In this document: positions 1 to 8,356 of the stretch, piece by piece
Position numbering within the stretch: position 1 is the stretch's first letter
How the letters are laid out: every line of letters begins with the position of its first letter
Origin: Cyanobacteria bacterium TGS_CYA1
GTDB taxonomy: Bacteria > Cyanobacteriota > Vampirovibrionia > Obscuribacterales > Obscuribacteraceae
DNA: 64,000 nucleotides
NCBI GenBank assembly: GCA_026129135.1
Contig: JAHCIQ010000002.1
Coordinates: 682,001 to 746,000, forward strand
Direction of reading: 5' to 3'
Translations under genes and position numbers: made by a program
Notes under the pieces: generated by a model
What the model was told of the DNA's origin: nothing
Database searches by the model: none
Seen by the model: only the letters and a program-made list of their open reading frames with translations

Positions 1-1085
1 TAATTGGCTCTCTGCAAGCTGATTTCGGCGACCTGACGCAATCCGGATCCACCCATAACCGAAAGATATACGAGCATCGCAAGCGCATTGAGCGCCTGGT
101 TGGTACAAATATTTGACGTGGCTCGTGCTCTTCTGATGTGTTGTTCGCGGGTTTGAAGAGTCAGCGTGAAAGCGCGTTTGCCTTCTGAATCTTTGGTGAT
201 ACCAGCAAGACGTCCTGGCAACTGGCGCACGTAATCGTTTCTGCAAGCCATATAACCCGCCGATGGTCCGCCGAAACTGAGGAAATTGCCGCAAGGCTGA
301 GCATCGCCAACCACAATGTCGGCGCCGAATTCTGCAGGTGGTGTAAGCAAATTCAAACTGATTGGCTCAGTTACGACCACGAGTAAAACGCCGTCTTTCT
401 TGAGTTTTTCCGAAAGTCCGCTCAAATCTTCAACACTGCCAAAGAAGTCTGGATATTGAATAATCAAGGCTGCGCACTCAGAGTCCACGCAATTTCCATC
501 GAGAAATTTTTCGGCCTTGGTCAATTCAATTCCGCAGGCTTTTGCATAAGAATGGGTAACCATGCGATATTCGGGGTTGACTGATTCAGCTATGACCAGT
601 TTTTTACGATTAGTCAATCGACATGCCATGAGCCCGGCTTCGGCACAAGCTGTAGGTCCATCATACATAGATGCATTTGCGACATCCATGCCGGTCAAAA
701 GACAAATAGATGATTGAAATTCATAGATGGCTTGCAAACTGCCCTGACTTACTTCAGGTTGATAAGGTGTGTAAGCAGTCGCGAATTCAGAACGTCCTAC
801 CAATTGCATGACTGCAGCTGGGACATATCGATAATAAGACCCGCCACCCATGAAGCACATCTGCTTGGATGCTGGCTTATTCTTGGAAGCGAGAGCCGCA
901 ATCGCTTGCGACAGTTCGAGTTCAGACAATCCCGAATCGATTTTGAGCCCGTCTAGCCTCAAATCTTTGGGAATGTGTTTGACCAGGTCTTCGAAGGATT
1001 TGACGCCTATTGCCTCAAGCATGCTTTCGCGATCCGCTTGTGTGTGTGGCAAATACGGAATTTTGTGCGTATCATTGTGATCCAT
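1..1085 (-). CDS. gcvPA: Glycine dehydrogenase (decarboxylating) subunit 1, 3' end outside window
   Basis: PLP-dependent P-protein half of the glycine cleavage system, which decarboxylates glycine and passes the aminomethyl group to lipoyl-GcvH. Reading the minus strand from an ATG at 1085 gives MDHNDTHKIPYLPHTQ, then the family hallmarks YQPEVSQGSLQ and TGMDVANASMYDG, all typical of subunit 1 of the split enzyme. About 361 codons are visible of the usual 440 or so, so the C-terminus lies beyond base 1. An AAGGT ribosome site lies about 8 bases before the start. The split gcvPA/gcvPB form differs from the fused GcvP of photosynthetic cyanobacteria. gcvPB is not visible. Confidence 0.95.
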   Translation of the reverse strand, partial: MDHNDTHKIPYLPHTQADRESMLEAIGVKSFEDLVKHIPKDLRLDGLKIDSGLSELELSQAIAALASKNKPASKQMCFMGGGSYYRYVPAAVMQLVGRSEFATAYTPYQPEVSQGSLQAIYEFQSSICLLTGMDVANASMYDGPTACAEAGLMACRLTNRKKLVIAESVNPEYRMVTHSYAKACGIELTKAEKFLDGNCVDSECAALIIQYPDFFGSVEDLSGLSEKLKKDGVLLVVVTEPISLNLLTPPAEFGADIVVGDAQPCGNFLSFGGPSAGYMACRNDYVRQLPGRLAGITKDSEGKRAFTLTLQTREQHIRRARATSNICTNQALNALAMLVYLSVMGGSGLRQVAEISLQRAN

Positions 1086-1169
1086 TGATTTTTACCTTAA
1101 AGAACACTAGTCAAAAGACTATAAATTGTATTAGTTTTAAAAACACATTTAAAGCCAGGTCGTCCTGCA

Positions 1170-1766
1170 ATGAAAATTTTAGCCGGTTTAGGCAATCCCG
1201 GAGATCAATATTACGAAACCAGACACAATGCCGGTTTTCGCGTCATAGATTTGCTTGCCACCATGGATGGTACCGGGGACAATTTTCAAACCAAAAAGTT
1301 CGCTTTCAGTGCGGCTGTTTGTCAGTTCAAGAAAATAAAAATCCAAAAGCACGACGTACTTCTTTTAAAACCACTTAACTATATGAATCTTTCAGGTGTC
1401 GGTGTTAAAGCCGCACTTAACTGGTTCAAACTCAAACCAAGCGATCTGCTTGTAATCCATGATGAAGTTTCTCTTCCGCTTGGCAAAATTCGCCTGCAAG
1501 AAAAAGCTGGAGCGGGTGGTCAACACGGAGTGGAAAACATAATCGAACATCTGGGAAATAATAATTTTGCTCGTTTGCGCGTCGGCGTCGGTCCTGACCC
1601 GGGCGGAGACAAACGTGCCGATTATGTACTTGGAAAACCGCCTGAAAAAGACCAGGCTCAATATCAAAAGGTATTAGAAACTTCAGCTGAAGCAGCTAAG
1701 TATTGGCTTGGCAACGGCACCTTGAAATCAGCCAATATATACAACGGACTCGAAATAGTTTCTTAG
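1170..1766 (+). CDS. pth: Peptidyl-tRNA hydrolase
   Basis: Cleaves peptidyl-tRNA released by stalled ribosomes so that the tRNA can be recycled; cytosolic. The 198 residues match the family length. Visible signature residues are LGNPG (6-11), catalytic His19 in TRHNAG, Asn73 in YMNLSG and Asp98 in HDE, followed by the GAGGQHG loop. It is divergent from gcvPA with only 84 bases between them, so promoters for both must lie in 1086-1169. It is followed by a 264-base gap before the respiratory operon, so I treat it as a separate transcription unit. Confidence 0.97.
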   Translation: MKILAGLGNPGDQYYETRHNAGFRVIDLLATMDGTGDNFQTKKFAFSAAVCQFKKIKIQKHDVLLLKPLNYMNLSGVGVKAALNWFKLKPSDLLVIHDEVSLPLGKIRLQEKAGAGGQHGVENIIEHLGNNNFARLRVGVGPDPGGDKRADYVLGKPPEKDQAQYQKVLETSAEAAKYWLGNGTLKSANIYNGLEIVS

Positions 1767-1822
1767 CGAATATTTCAAAGTTCAAAATTGCAAATTTTTA
1801 TCAGGACTGTAATTCTTCGATT

Positions 1823-1844
1823 AATAAATAAAGTGATATTTATT
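1823..1844. promoter_or_regulatory. AT-rich inverted repeat upstream of the respiratory operon
   Basis: Two perfect 8-base arms, AATAAATA and TATTTATT, flank a 6-base AAGTGA spacer. It lies 57 bases after pth and about 190 bases before ccoN, in the only sizeable gap in front of the 12-gene operon. It could be an operator or part of a weak pth terminator. It does not match the FNR consensus TTGAT-N4-ATCAA, and AT-rich palindromes arise easily by chance. The rest of the 1767-2030 gap shows no convincing gene. Confidence 0.25.
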
Positions 1845-2030
1845 TTCGAGTTCAGTCCAATGGACGATGTAGAAAGGCTCATGGGATCGGATTTTTTTAG
1901 AGGGTACCCCCGGACAGGACAGATCCCCAACCCTTGCATAAGGAAAAATGATTGTTACTCAAGGGCAACCACCGTTGTCATTGGTCTAGAATTCAAGCAA
2001 ATTTGGAAACTCTCTGGAGTACTTTAGCGC

Positions 2031-3431
2031 GTGAGCAATTTGCTTGATAAATTCGTAAGCCGAGAAGAAGGTAGTGCAAGCCGTAACTTTCTTCTGTCAG
2101 CGGTCTGGTGGTCCTTGTGGGGAATGGGAGCTGGCTTGTTTGCCGCCATGGAGTTCTCTAATCCAGATCTTGTTCACAACATTCCTCAATTTTCGATGCC
2201 ACACTTGCGTATGTGGCACGTCAACGCAGTAGCCATCGGCTGGCTTTCAATGGGTTATGTGGCTTCCATCTTTTATATGGTGCCTAACCTCTGCAAAACC
2301 AAACTTTATTCAGAACGCCTCGGCAACATCACAATGTGGGCATGGAACCTGGTGATGGTTGGAGCGATGTGCACACTCTTGAACGGTAACACCGAGGGTC
2401 GCGAATATGCCGAGCTTGGTGCAATTCTCGATGTCTTTGTAGTAATCGCTCTTTGTAGCACCACTTACAACATCGTAATGACGGTAGCCCACCGTAAAGT
2501 ACAAAAACTCTATGTGAGCCTGTGGTATTTCCTGGGCTCTCTTTTTTGGTTCCCGCTCGTATACATCATCGGTCAGCGTACTTTCGTTGCACTGCCTGGT
2601 TTGAACGATGCTATCGTCGGCTGGTTCTACGGACACAATATCTTAGGTATGTGGTTCACCACCGTCGGCGTCGGAATGATGTACTACTTGATTCCTCGTT
2701 ATACACAGGCGCCACTTTACAGCCACGGTCTATCGATGTTGGGATTCTGGGGTATAGCGCTTTTCTACGCTCCGACAGGTACTCACCACATTACCCAGTC
2801 GCCTGTACCAGAATGGCTTAAAGCTATCGCGATTATCTCTTCTATTTTCTTGCTCGTTCCAGTTCTCACCGTCTTGACCAATTTCTTCATGACGATGAAA
2901 GGAAAATGGCAAATGGTAGTAACCGACCTTCCACTAAGGTTCGCTGCTACATCTTGTATCTTCTACCTTATTACTTGTACTCAAGGTCCTTTCCAGGCCA
3001 CTCGCTGGGTCAACTGGTATCTCCACTTTACGCAGTGGGTAGTTGGACACGCTCACCTGGCGCTTCTTGGTACATTCTCTTTCATCCTCACCTCGGCAAT
3101 CTACTACATGCTTCCCAGAATCACTGGAAAAGAGTGGAAGAGCCAGGGGCTCATCAGAGCTCACTACTGGCTGAAATTCCTTGGATTTGGATTGATGATG
3201 ACTTCGCTCACCATTGCCGGTTTGATTCAATCAGCCGGATGGGCAATGGGTATGCCAGTAGACCAGTGGGTTATTACCCTCGTTCCTTACTGGTTCTTGC
3301 GCTCCATCAGTGGTGTCATGATCGTCACGGGACAATGTCTCTTCGCCTACAACATCTATCAATCTCTGTACAGCGTGGCTCCTGAACCTGCCGCGCCACC
3401 CAAAGGACAGATGAAGGAGGTAACCGCGTAA
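2031..3431 (+). CDS. ccoN: cbb3-type cytochrome c oxidase subunit I
   Basis: Catalytic heme-copper subunit of the C-family oxygen reductase, a polytopic membrane protein that reduces O2 with electrons from c-type cytochromes and pumps protons. The 466 residues have about 12 hydrophobic segments. Candidate ligands are His63 (RMWHVNA), the copper B set His202 (YGHNILGMWF) and His252/His253 (GTHHITQ), and the helix-X pair His340 and His342 (GHAHLAL) for the high- and low-spin hemes. Translation starts at GTG. The stop overlaps the ATG of the next gene. It is the first gene of the operon running to 10814 and co-occurs with Rieske and cytochrome b genes, implying a linked complex III/IV. Confidence 0.96.
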   Translation: MSNLLDKFVSREEGSASRNFLLSAVWWSLWGMGAGLFAAMEFSNPDLVHNIPQFSMPHLRMWHVNAVAIGWLSMGYVASIFYMVPNLCKTKLYSERLGNITMWAWNLVMVGAMCTLLNGNTEGREYAELGAILDVFVVIALCSTTYNIVMTVAHRKVQKLYVSLWYFLGSLFWFPLVYIIGQRTFVALPGLNDAIVGWFYGHNILGMWFTTVGVGMMYYLIPRYTQAPLYSHGLSMLGFWGIALFYAPTGTHHITQSPVPEWLKAIAIISSIFLLVPVLTVLTNFFMTMKGKWQMVVTDLPLRFAATSCIFYLITCTQGPFQATRWVNWYLHFTQWVVGHAHLALLGTFSFILTSAIYYMLPRITGKEWKSQGLIRAHYWLKFLGFGLMMTSLTIAGLIQSAGWAMGMPVDQWVITLVPYWFLRSISGVMIVTGQCLFAYNIYQSLYSVAPEPAAPPKGQMKEVTA

Positions 3432-4378
3432 TGAACGGCTATGGTTACCGCCTTGGCGCAATTGGTATCGTCACCACATTTTTCATCATCATTTTCTCCA
3501 CAGTACTCATGCCGATGGTTATCTTCAAACCGAAGACCACCACCAGTGCAAACGACTACACCGTAGAGAACAAAGTTAGCGACCCTATTCGTGGAAGACG
3601 CGTATATATAAGAGAAGGCTGTTTTTATTGCCACACTCAATTTACTCGTCTGCAAGACCGTGAATATGGTCCGCTCGTTAAAGCTGGCGACTTCAACTTC
3701 GAAACTCCGCACCAATTGGGTACAGAGCGTACTGGTCCCGACCTGACCAACGAAGGCAACAAATATTCAGCCGAGTGGCAAAAAGCTCACTTGATTCAAC
3801 CTCGCGCCTTGAAACCAGGTTCAATCATGCCAAGCTTCAGCTATTTGAACGAAAGAGACATGAACGACCTGGTCGGCTATATCCAGACCCTGGGTAACAA
3901 GCGCGAAGTCAAAGCATACGTGCAACCACCTGATGAGTACTTGCCTACCACCTGGACTGGTCAAGAGTTGCTCAAGAACAAACACGTTGACACCGCATCT
4001 GATGCTGCAGCAAACGCTGGTCGTGGTATCTACACCCAGGATTGCGCCGGATGTCACGGTCTGGAAGGAAAAGGAAACGGACCCAACTCCATTTCGCTCA
4101 CCAAAAAACCTTCCAACTTCACAAGACCTTTCTTCAAGCAATACTCTGACGAAATGTGGTTCTACCGTATTTCAGAAGGTGTAGTCGGTACTAGGATGCC
4201 GCGTTGGAATCTGACCCTCTCTGAAGAAGAGCGTTGGTATCTGGTTGCTTACTTGAAGACTCTTCAAAAAGACGTGGAAGAAACAGTCAACGATCTGAGC
4301 CAGATCAACAAACCAGAAAAACTCAGATTGCCCAAACTGTCTAATCAACAGTATGAACCCCACCACGGCGGCCACTAA
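3431..4378 (+). CDS. ccoO: CcoO fused to a second cytochrome c domain
   Basis: Electron-entry subunit of the cbb3 oxidase, anchored by one N-terminal helix (about 8-32) with periplasmic heme domains. Residues 50-155 are a CcoO-type domain with heme site Cys64-Cys67-His68 (CFYCHTQF) and probable axial Met133. Residues 190-282 form a second class I cytochrome c with Cys205-Cys208-His209 (CAGCHG) and probable axial Met256. Normal CcoO carries one heme and CcoP two, so this fusion may replace part of CcoP, which is absent as a separate gene. The C-terminus is His-rich. GGAGG precedes an ATG that overlaps the ccoN stop by one base, so the two are translationally coupled. Confidence 0.93.
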   Translation: MNGYGYRLGAIGIVTTFFIIIFSTVLMPMVIFKPKTTTSANDYTVENKVSDPIRGRRVYIREGCFYCHTQFTRLQDREYGPLVKAGDFNFETPHQLGTERTGPDLTNEGNKYSAEWQKAHLIQPRALKPGSIMPSFSYLNERDMNDLVGYIQTLGNKREVKAYVQPPDEYLPTTWTGQELLKNKHVDTASDAAANAGRGIYTQDCAGCHGLEGKGNGPNSISLTKKPSNFTRPFFKQYSDEMWFYRISEGVVGTRMPRWNLTLSEEERWYLVAYLKTLQKDVEETVNDLSQINKPEKLRLPKLSNQQYEPHHGGH

Positions 4379-4389
4379 GGAGATTCAAA

Positions 4390-4632
4390 ATGTGTCCTAA
4401 TTGCGTCTTGAATCAAGCAAATCCCGAATCGGGCATTTGGATAGCCTTTGGAATATGCGGAATATTCTTTGTAATGGCTGTCGTCGCAATTTTGTGGGCT
4501 TTCAAAAATGGCGATTTCGAAGATGTCGAAGGGTCAAAGTTTGAGATGCTCGACGACGATGAAGATGGCGAAGCAAGTCGCAGAGCCAAAGAACAAATCA
4601 AGCGTTTGAGAGAACAGAAGGGAGAGGCCTAA
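4390..4632 (+). CDS. CcoS-like cbb3 assembly protein with N-terminal CPNC motif
   Basis: An 80-residue single-pass membrane protein. The hydrophobic segment (about 17-37) is followed by WAFKNGDFEDVEGS, which matches the CcoS hallmark (a WA..G.F.D.EG pattern after the helix). CcoS helps insert heme into cbb3 oxidases. Unlike standard CcoS, it starts with MCPNC, which could bind a metal or form a disulfide, and ends in an acidic then basic charged tail. AAGGAG lies 7 bases before the ATG. Position between ccoO and the c-type cytochrome gene supports a role in oxidase assembly. The CcoS assignment is by motif, and a structural subunit is also possible. Confidence 0.75.
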   Translation: MCPNCVLNQANPESGIWIAFGICGIFFVMAVVAILWAFKNGDFEDVEGSKFEMLDDDEDGEASRRAKEQIKRLREQKGEA

Positions 4633-4635
4633 GAC

Positions 4636-4803
4636 ATGGCAGAAGCAAAGAAAAATCCCGAAGTACAAGAAGATGACGAGCACTATGAAGAAGTCTCAGA
4701 ATATCGAATTGGCGAAGGTCCACCCCCACCGTTCCTGGTGATCTGCTTCATTTTGATCTTCGTATATGCAGCAGTTTCCTGGATCCCGTTCTTCAAATAC
4801 TAA
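4636..4803 (+). CDS. 55-residue single-pass membrane protein of the oxidase operon
   Basis: ATG at 4636, three bases after the previous stop, with GGAGAGG just upstream. The product has a charged acidic N-terminus (about 1-27, many Glu/Asp), a PPPP kink, one membrane helix (about 32-50) and ends PFFKY. The layout of an acidic stretch, then prolines, then one helix resembles the N-terminal anchor of CcoP/FixP, so it may be a detached anchor or small structural subunit of the oxidase. That is inference; the sequence is too short for a firm family call. Confidence 0.8.
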   Translation: MAEAKKNPEVQEDDEHYEEVSEYRIGEGPPPPFLVICFILIFVYAAVSWIPFFKY

Positions 4804-4848
4804 GTAATACCTTCTAAAGCAATTAAGGCATCACCAACAAAGCGAGTT

Positions 4849-5829
4849 ATGACCCGAGTGGAAAGAAAATCCAAATTACGCAGCAAGCAAGCATTACTCA
4901 TGCTCATCCCGATTCTGGTCGGCTTGAGTGCTTGTACCGGTGAAGTCAAAGTTGGCGAACGATCAGACTCTCTGGCTAATCCCGAAGTCACCAAAGCTGA
5001 TGGCAGAATCATCTGGCCAGACTCTAACCCGTCGGCACCAGATGGCAGTGTTTACTACAAACAAATGAATTGCGCCGAATGTCATGGTGCAGATGGTCAT
5101 GGTGTCGCTGGAAAATGCGATATGGATTTGACTAATGTAGACTTGATGCGCACGAGAAAACCTGTTCACCAGTACGCCACAATCGCTTTTGGTGAAGGCA
5201 AAATGTTCAAAACACCGGTATTGTCTAGTGTTGGCGGAAGCCCAGAGCATCTTTCGCACGCAGACGTTCTGGATAGAAGCTTTACTCACCCTGCTTTCTC
5301 AGACAAACTGCAAAAACGTCAGCTCTGGGATCTCGTCTTCTACTGCCGTTCTATGGCAGCTCCACTTTTGACCAAGAAAGAAGCAGACGATATGAAAGCA
5401 CTCTTTGGTGCTAACTGCGCCGTTTGCCACGGTACAAGAGGCGCTGGCGACGGTCCTTTGAACAAAGGTCTCGTGCTACAACCAGCTCCAGCAAACTTTA
5501 ACCAGTTCAACCGTTTCTATGACAGAACAGACGAACAAATCTGGGATCACATCGCAAACGGGATAAGATGGGAAGGGATGCCTAATTTCTTAGGCAAGGA
5601 AGACAAGAAAAACAAAGTCAAGTTCGACCCGCCCTATATCTGGAAGCTTACACAATACATTCGTAACTTCCATGTGCTAAACGAATTCGAGTTGGAAAAA
5701 GGAACCGATCCTAGTGCTGCCCCAGCGCCAACCGGTACTGGAGCTGCGCCGAGCACCCCAACACCTCAAGCTAACACCCCCGCACCGGCTCCGAAAAACG
5801 CGGATTCGCCGGCACCCAAAACAAACTGA
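4849..5829 (+). CDS. Diheme cytochrome c lipoprotein
   Basis: Periplasmic electron carrier anchored by lipid. A signal peptide ends in the lipobox LSAC with Cys29. Two class I cytochrome c domains follow, with heme sites Cys75-Cys78-His79 (CAECHG) and Cys190-Cys193-His194 (CAVCHG). Met244 in WEGMPN is the probable axial ligand of the second; the first has no equally clear Met. The tail from about residue 285 is rich in Ala, Pro and Thr and probably a flexible tether. Located between the oxidase genes and the Rieske gene, it is the natural wire from Rieske to the CcoO fusion and may stand in for CcoP or cytochrome c1. Confidence 0.93.
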   Translation: MTRVERKSKLRSKQALLMLIPILVGLSACTGEVKVGERSDSLANPEVTKADGRIIWPDSNPSAPDGSVYYKQMNCAECHGADGHGVAGKCDMDLTNVDLMRTRKPVHQYATIAFGEGKMFKTPVLSSVGGSPEHLSHADVLDRSFTHPAFSDKLQKRQLWDLVFYCRSMAAPLLTKKEADDMKALFGANCAVCHGTRGAGDGPLNKGLVLQPAPANFNQFNRFYDRTDEQIWDHIANGIRWEGMPNFLGKEDKKNKVKFDPPYIWKLTQYIRNFHVLNEFELEKGTDPSAAPAPTGTGAAPSTPTPQANTPAPAPKNADSPAPKTN

Positions 5830-5845
5830 ACCCAGGTAGATAACC

Positions 5846-6430
5846 ATGACAGACCAAAATAATAACGATGGAATAAAAAGACGGGTAATTCTAAAAACCG
5901 TCGCAGCCATTCCGCTTGCAGCAACCTTCGGATTGCTCCTGTCGCCATTCCTGCGTTTCTTGCGCCCCACATTGGGACCGCTAGATGTACTGGGCAAATC
6001 TGACCAGCCTCTGGCAGAAGAGCCTATTCCAAAATTCACCGAAGATATGTTCCCTGAACCCTGGACCTGTCTGCCATTCATGTTCAGCCAAAAATATCTC
6101 GAATACAACCCGGAACTGAAAGAAGTAAGAACTATTCCGGGATTCATCGTTAAATTGCCTTCCGGCGACATTGTGGCTTACAGCCGCATTTGTCCGCACC
6201 TTGGTTGCATCTTCAACTTCGTCAAAGACCCAGAAGAGTGCGCCAAAGGTTACAACTTCAAACCGGATGGACCAGTTTTTGCATGCCCTTGTCACTTGAG
6301 CGTATACGACATTGCTCAGGCTGGAAAAGTAGTTTCCGGTCCAGCACCTCGTCCGCCAAGAAAATTCGAGCTTGAAAAATCAGGCAATACAATCACAGTC
6401 AAATCTCTGGAGGCCGGTTCCATTGCATAG
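5846..6430 (+). CDS. Rieske [2Fe-2S] protein
   Basis: High-potential acceptor of a cytochrome bc-type complex. A twin-Arg-like N-terminus (KRRVILK, 11-17) precedes one membrane helix (about 18-36). Cluster boxes are Cys116-Pro-His118-Leu-Gly-Cys121 and Cys147-Pro-Cys149-His150. Cys116, His118, Cys147 and His150 ligate the cluster, and Cys121/Cys149 make the usual disulfide. The second box reads CPCHLS rather than CPCHGS. The 3' end contains GGAGG (6409-6413) that serves the next gene, whose TTG start lies inside this reading frame. It sits directly before the first cytochrome b gene as in classical bc operons. Confidence 0.95.
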   Translation: MTDQNNNDGIKRRVILKTVAAIPLAATFGLLLSPFLRFLRPTLGPLDVLGKSDQPLAEEPIPKFTEDMFPEPWTCLPFMFSQKYLEYNPELKEVRTIPGFIVKLPSGDIVAYSRICPHLGCIFNFVKDPEECAKGYNFKPDGPVFACPCHLSVYDIAQAGKVVSGPAPRPPRKFELEKSGNTITVKSLEAGSIA

Positions 6431-8348
6431 TCCAGCAGCAAAAAAAGATGGATTCTGGGGCAGTGTAGCCAAAGTCACTGACTGGCTCAACACGCGCATC
6501 AAAAATATCGATATTTTTGACGAGCACTATCAGAACGAAGCCAAAACAAATCCTTTCTATGCTATCGGTCCGATTTTCTACCTTGTCTGGTTCATCACCA
6601 TGGCTACAGGTCTCATTTTGATCATGTGGTACGTACCGAGTAAAGCAGTCGCATTTGACTCAATTCTCGATATTCAAACCAAAGTTCCATTTGGAAACTT
6701 GATGCGAGGAGTGCATAAATACGGAGCGGACGCGATGATTATCGCTGCAACCATTCGCGTATTTCGTATGTTCATTATGGCCGACTACAAACCCGGCAAA
6801 GAATTGAACATTGCAATCGGGCTTGTGATGCTGCTTTTATCGATGTATTCCGGACTGTCGGGATACTTGCTGATTTGGAACCAGCGCGCATTTTGGGCTA
6901 CAAAAGTGTTCGCCACATTCCCCACATATATGGACCAGTTCCCCGTTATGGGCGACTACTACGAGCCTCTGGTCAAATCGCTCCACCTTGGTTGGAACAC
7001 AGCTGAAGTGTTGCTTGGAGCAGGCGGCGCCATCACGCAAGAAACAATCACGCGATTCTTCTCGCTCCACCTGGCGTTCTCGCTCATTCCACTCATACTT
7101 GTCGAAATTTATTTCTACAACAATAACTACAAACGCATTCCGCTCAACTGGGTCAAACGTATCGTAGTGACCATGATGCTCGTGATCACATCCATTGTGT
7201 TGCCAGCCGCTCAAGGTCGCCGCTCCGACCCCGACGTCACACCGCTTCCGATTTTGTCTGACTGGTACTTCCTTGGCTTGTATCAGATGTACAAATATCT
7301 AGAGCCCGTCGTTGCTACAGAAATCACCATGGTCATTCCAGTATCGGTAATTCTGTTGCCGTTCCTCGATACCTATATCTCTGGTCCGAGCGAAAAATCA
7401 TTGATGAAGCGTCCGTTCATCTTCATGATGACCATCATGGGTGGTGTCACCTGGATTGTTTTCTCTCTGCTCATTATCGCCAACATCGCTAACATTCACA
7501 GCGATCCGCCCTTCTGGCGCGCCTTTATGTACTTACTCATCGATGTGGGTATCATCTGGCAGTTAGTGCTACTCTGGCAACAAAGCGATATGAAAGAAAA
7601 AGCAAAGGGCGTCGTGCCTTGCGTAATTATGGCTTTGATTGGTGCCACCCAGGCATTCTGGGGTTGGGTCTTCTACTATATGGCAAGAACAGAAATGTTT
7701 ATGTCACCCTTGAGCCAGGCAGCGACTTACTTGCTCTGCCGTCCCTTCATGGGAGCTGATGCTCAAAAGACAGAAGAACTCATTCAAGCACTGGTTCCCA
7801 AAGGCGCTCAAATGCCTTACAACACCGACTTCATTGTCGCTGTTCAGACCCGCTGGTTAGCCAAAGTTCCAAATGGCGAAGCTTTACTGAATCAACTCAA
7901 AGAGATTCAGACTCACAAATCTCCGCTCGATTTCATTTATCAGTTGGTTCCAACTTTCAACACCGAAGAGCCTATGTACAAGGGCATGATGGATTTCATG
8001 ATCTCGAACAAATGGGCATGGGACTATGTGACATTCAGCAACCGTATGACCAAGGGAACCGAAGCCAATTATCCGCTTCAAGTGCCCGAAGTAGACTGGT
8101 GGTGGATGATCGCTGGTGTTATAACCATGGTGGCAGCAATCTATATGCTGATCGAGTGCCTGAATGCTAAAAAACTGGTTCCAGCACCTGCTGCAAAACC
8201 AGCCCAATCGGCTGTGACGACTGCGCCAGCAGCCAAGCCCGCAGCACCAGCTGCACCGGCAAAAGCAGCTGAAGAAAAAGCAGAAGCAAAAACCGAACCA
8301 CCAAAGGAAGAACCTAAATCCGACTCAGGTGAAGAGAAGAAAGACTAG
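6423..8348 (+). CDS. Long cytochrome b (b1) lacking both bH heme histidines
   Basis: Membrane subunit of a bc-type quinol oxidase. I chose the TTG at 6423 because GGAGG lies 9 bases upstream. The 641 residues cover the four-helix b core, a C-terminal half with SDWY (279-282) in place of PEWY, extra helices, a soluble domain (about 430-575), a last helix and an Ala/Pro/Lys/Glu tail. Helix B keeps His98 but has Arg112 where the second ligand belongs. Helix D keeps His216 but has Tyr230/Phe231. The retained pair corresponds to bL (p side); both bH ligands are missing. GYLLIW replaces the usual GYxLPW. See findings for the proposed heterodimer with the gene at 9083. Confidence 0.92.
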   Translation: MHSPAAKKDGFWGSVAKVTDWLNTRIKNIDIFDEHYQNEAKTNPFYAIGPIFYLVWFITMATGLILIMWYVPSKAVAFDSILDIQTKVPFGNLMRGVHKYGADAMIIAATIRVFRMFIMADYKPGKELNIAIGLVMLLLSMYSGLSGYLLIWNQRAFWATKVFATFPTYMDQFPVMGDYYEPLVKSLHLGWNTAEVLLGAGGAITQETITRFFSLHLAFSLIPLILVEIYFYNNNYKRIPLNWVKRIVVTMMLVITSIVLPAAQGRRSDPDVTPLPILSDWYFLGLYQMYKYLEPVVATEITMVIPVSVILLPFLDTYISGPSEKSLMKRPFIFMMTIMGGVTWIVFSLLIIANIANIHSDPPFWRAFMYLLIDVGIIWQLVLLWQQSDMKEKAKGVVPCVIMALIGATQAFWGWVFYYMARTEMFMSPLSQAATYLLCRPFMGADAQKTEELIQALVPKGAQMPYNTDFIVAVQTRWLAKVPNGEALLNQLKEIQTHKSPLDFIYQLVPTFNTEEPMYKGMMDFMISNKWAWDYVTFSNRMTKGTEANYPLQVPEVDWWWMIAGVITMVAAIYMLIECLNAKKLVPAPAAKPAQSAVTTAPAAKPAAPAAPAKAAEEKAEAKTEPPKEEPKSDSGEEKKD

Positions 8349-8356
8349 AAGTTTTA

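Noticed and set aside
1788-2027. 79-codon plus-strand frame before ccoN
   Set aside because: Composition is unlike neighbouring genes, there is no ribosome site, and it fills the promoter region of the respiratory operon; no protein-like pattern.
6372-6422. Longer cytochrome b1 starting at TTG 6372
   Set aside because: It would overlap the Rieske gene by 59 bases with no ribosome site, while TTG 6423 has GGAGG at 9 bases and only an 8-base overlap.
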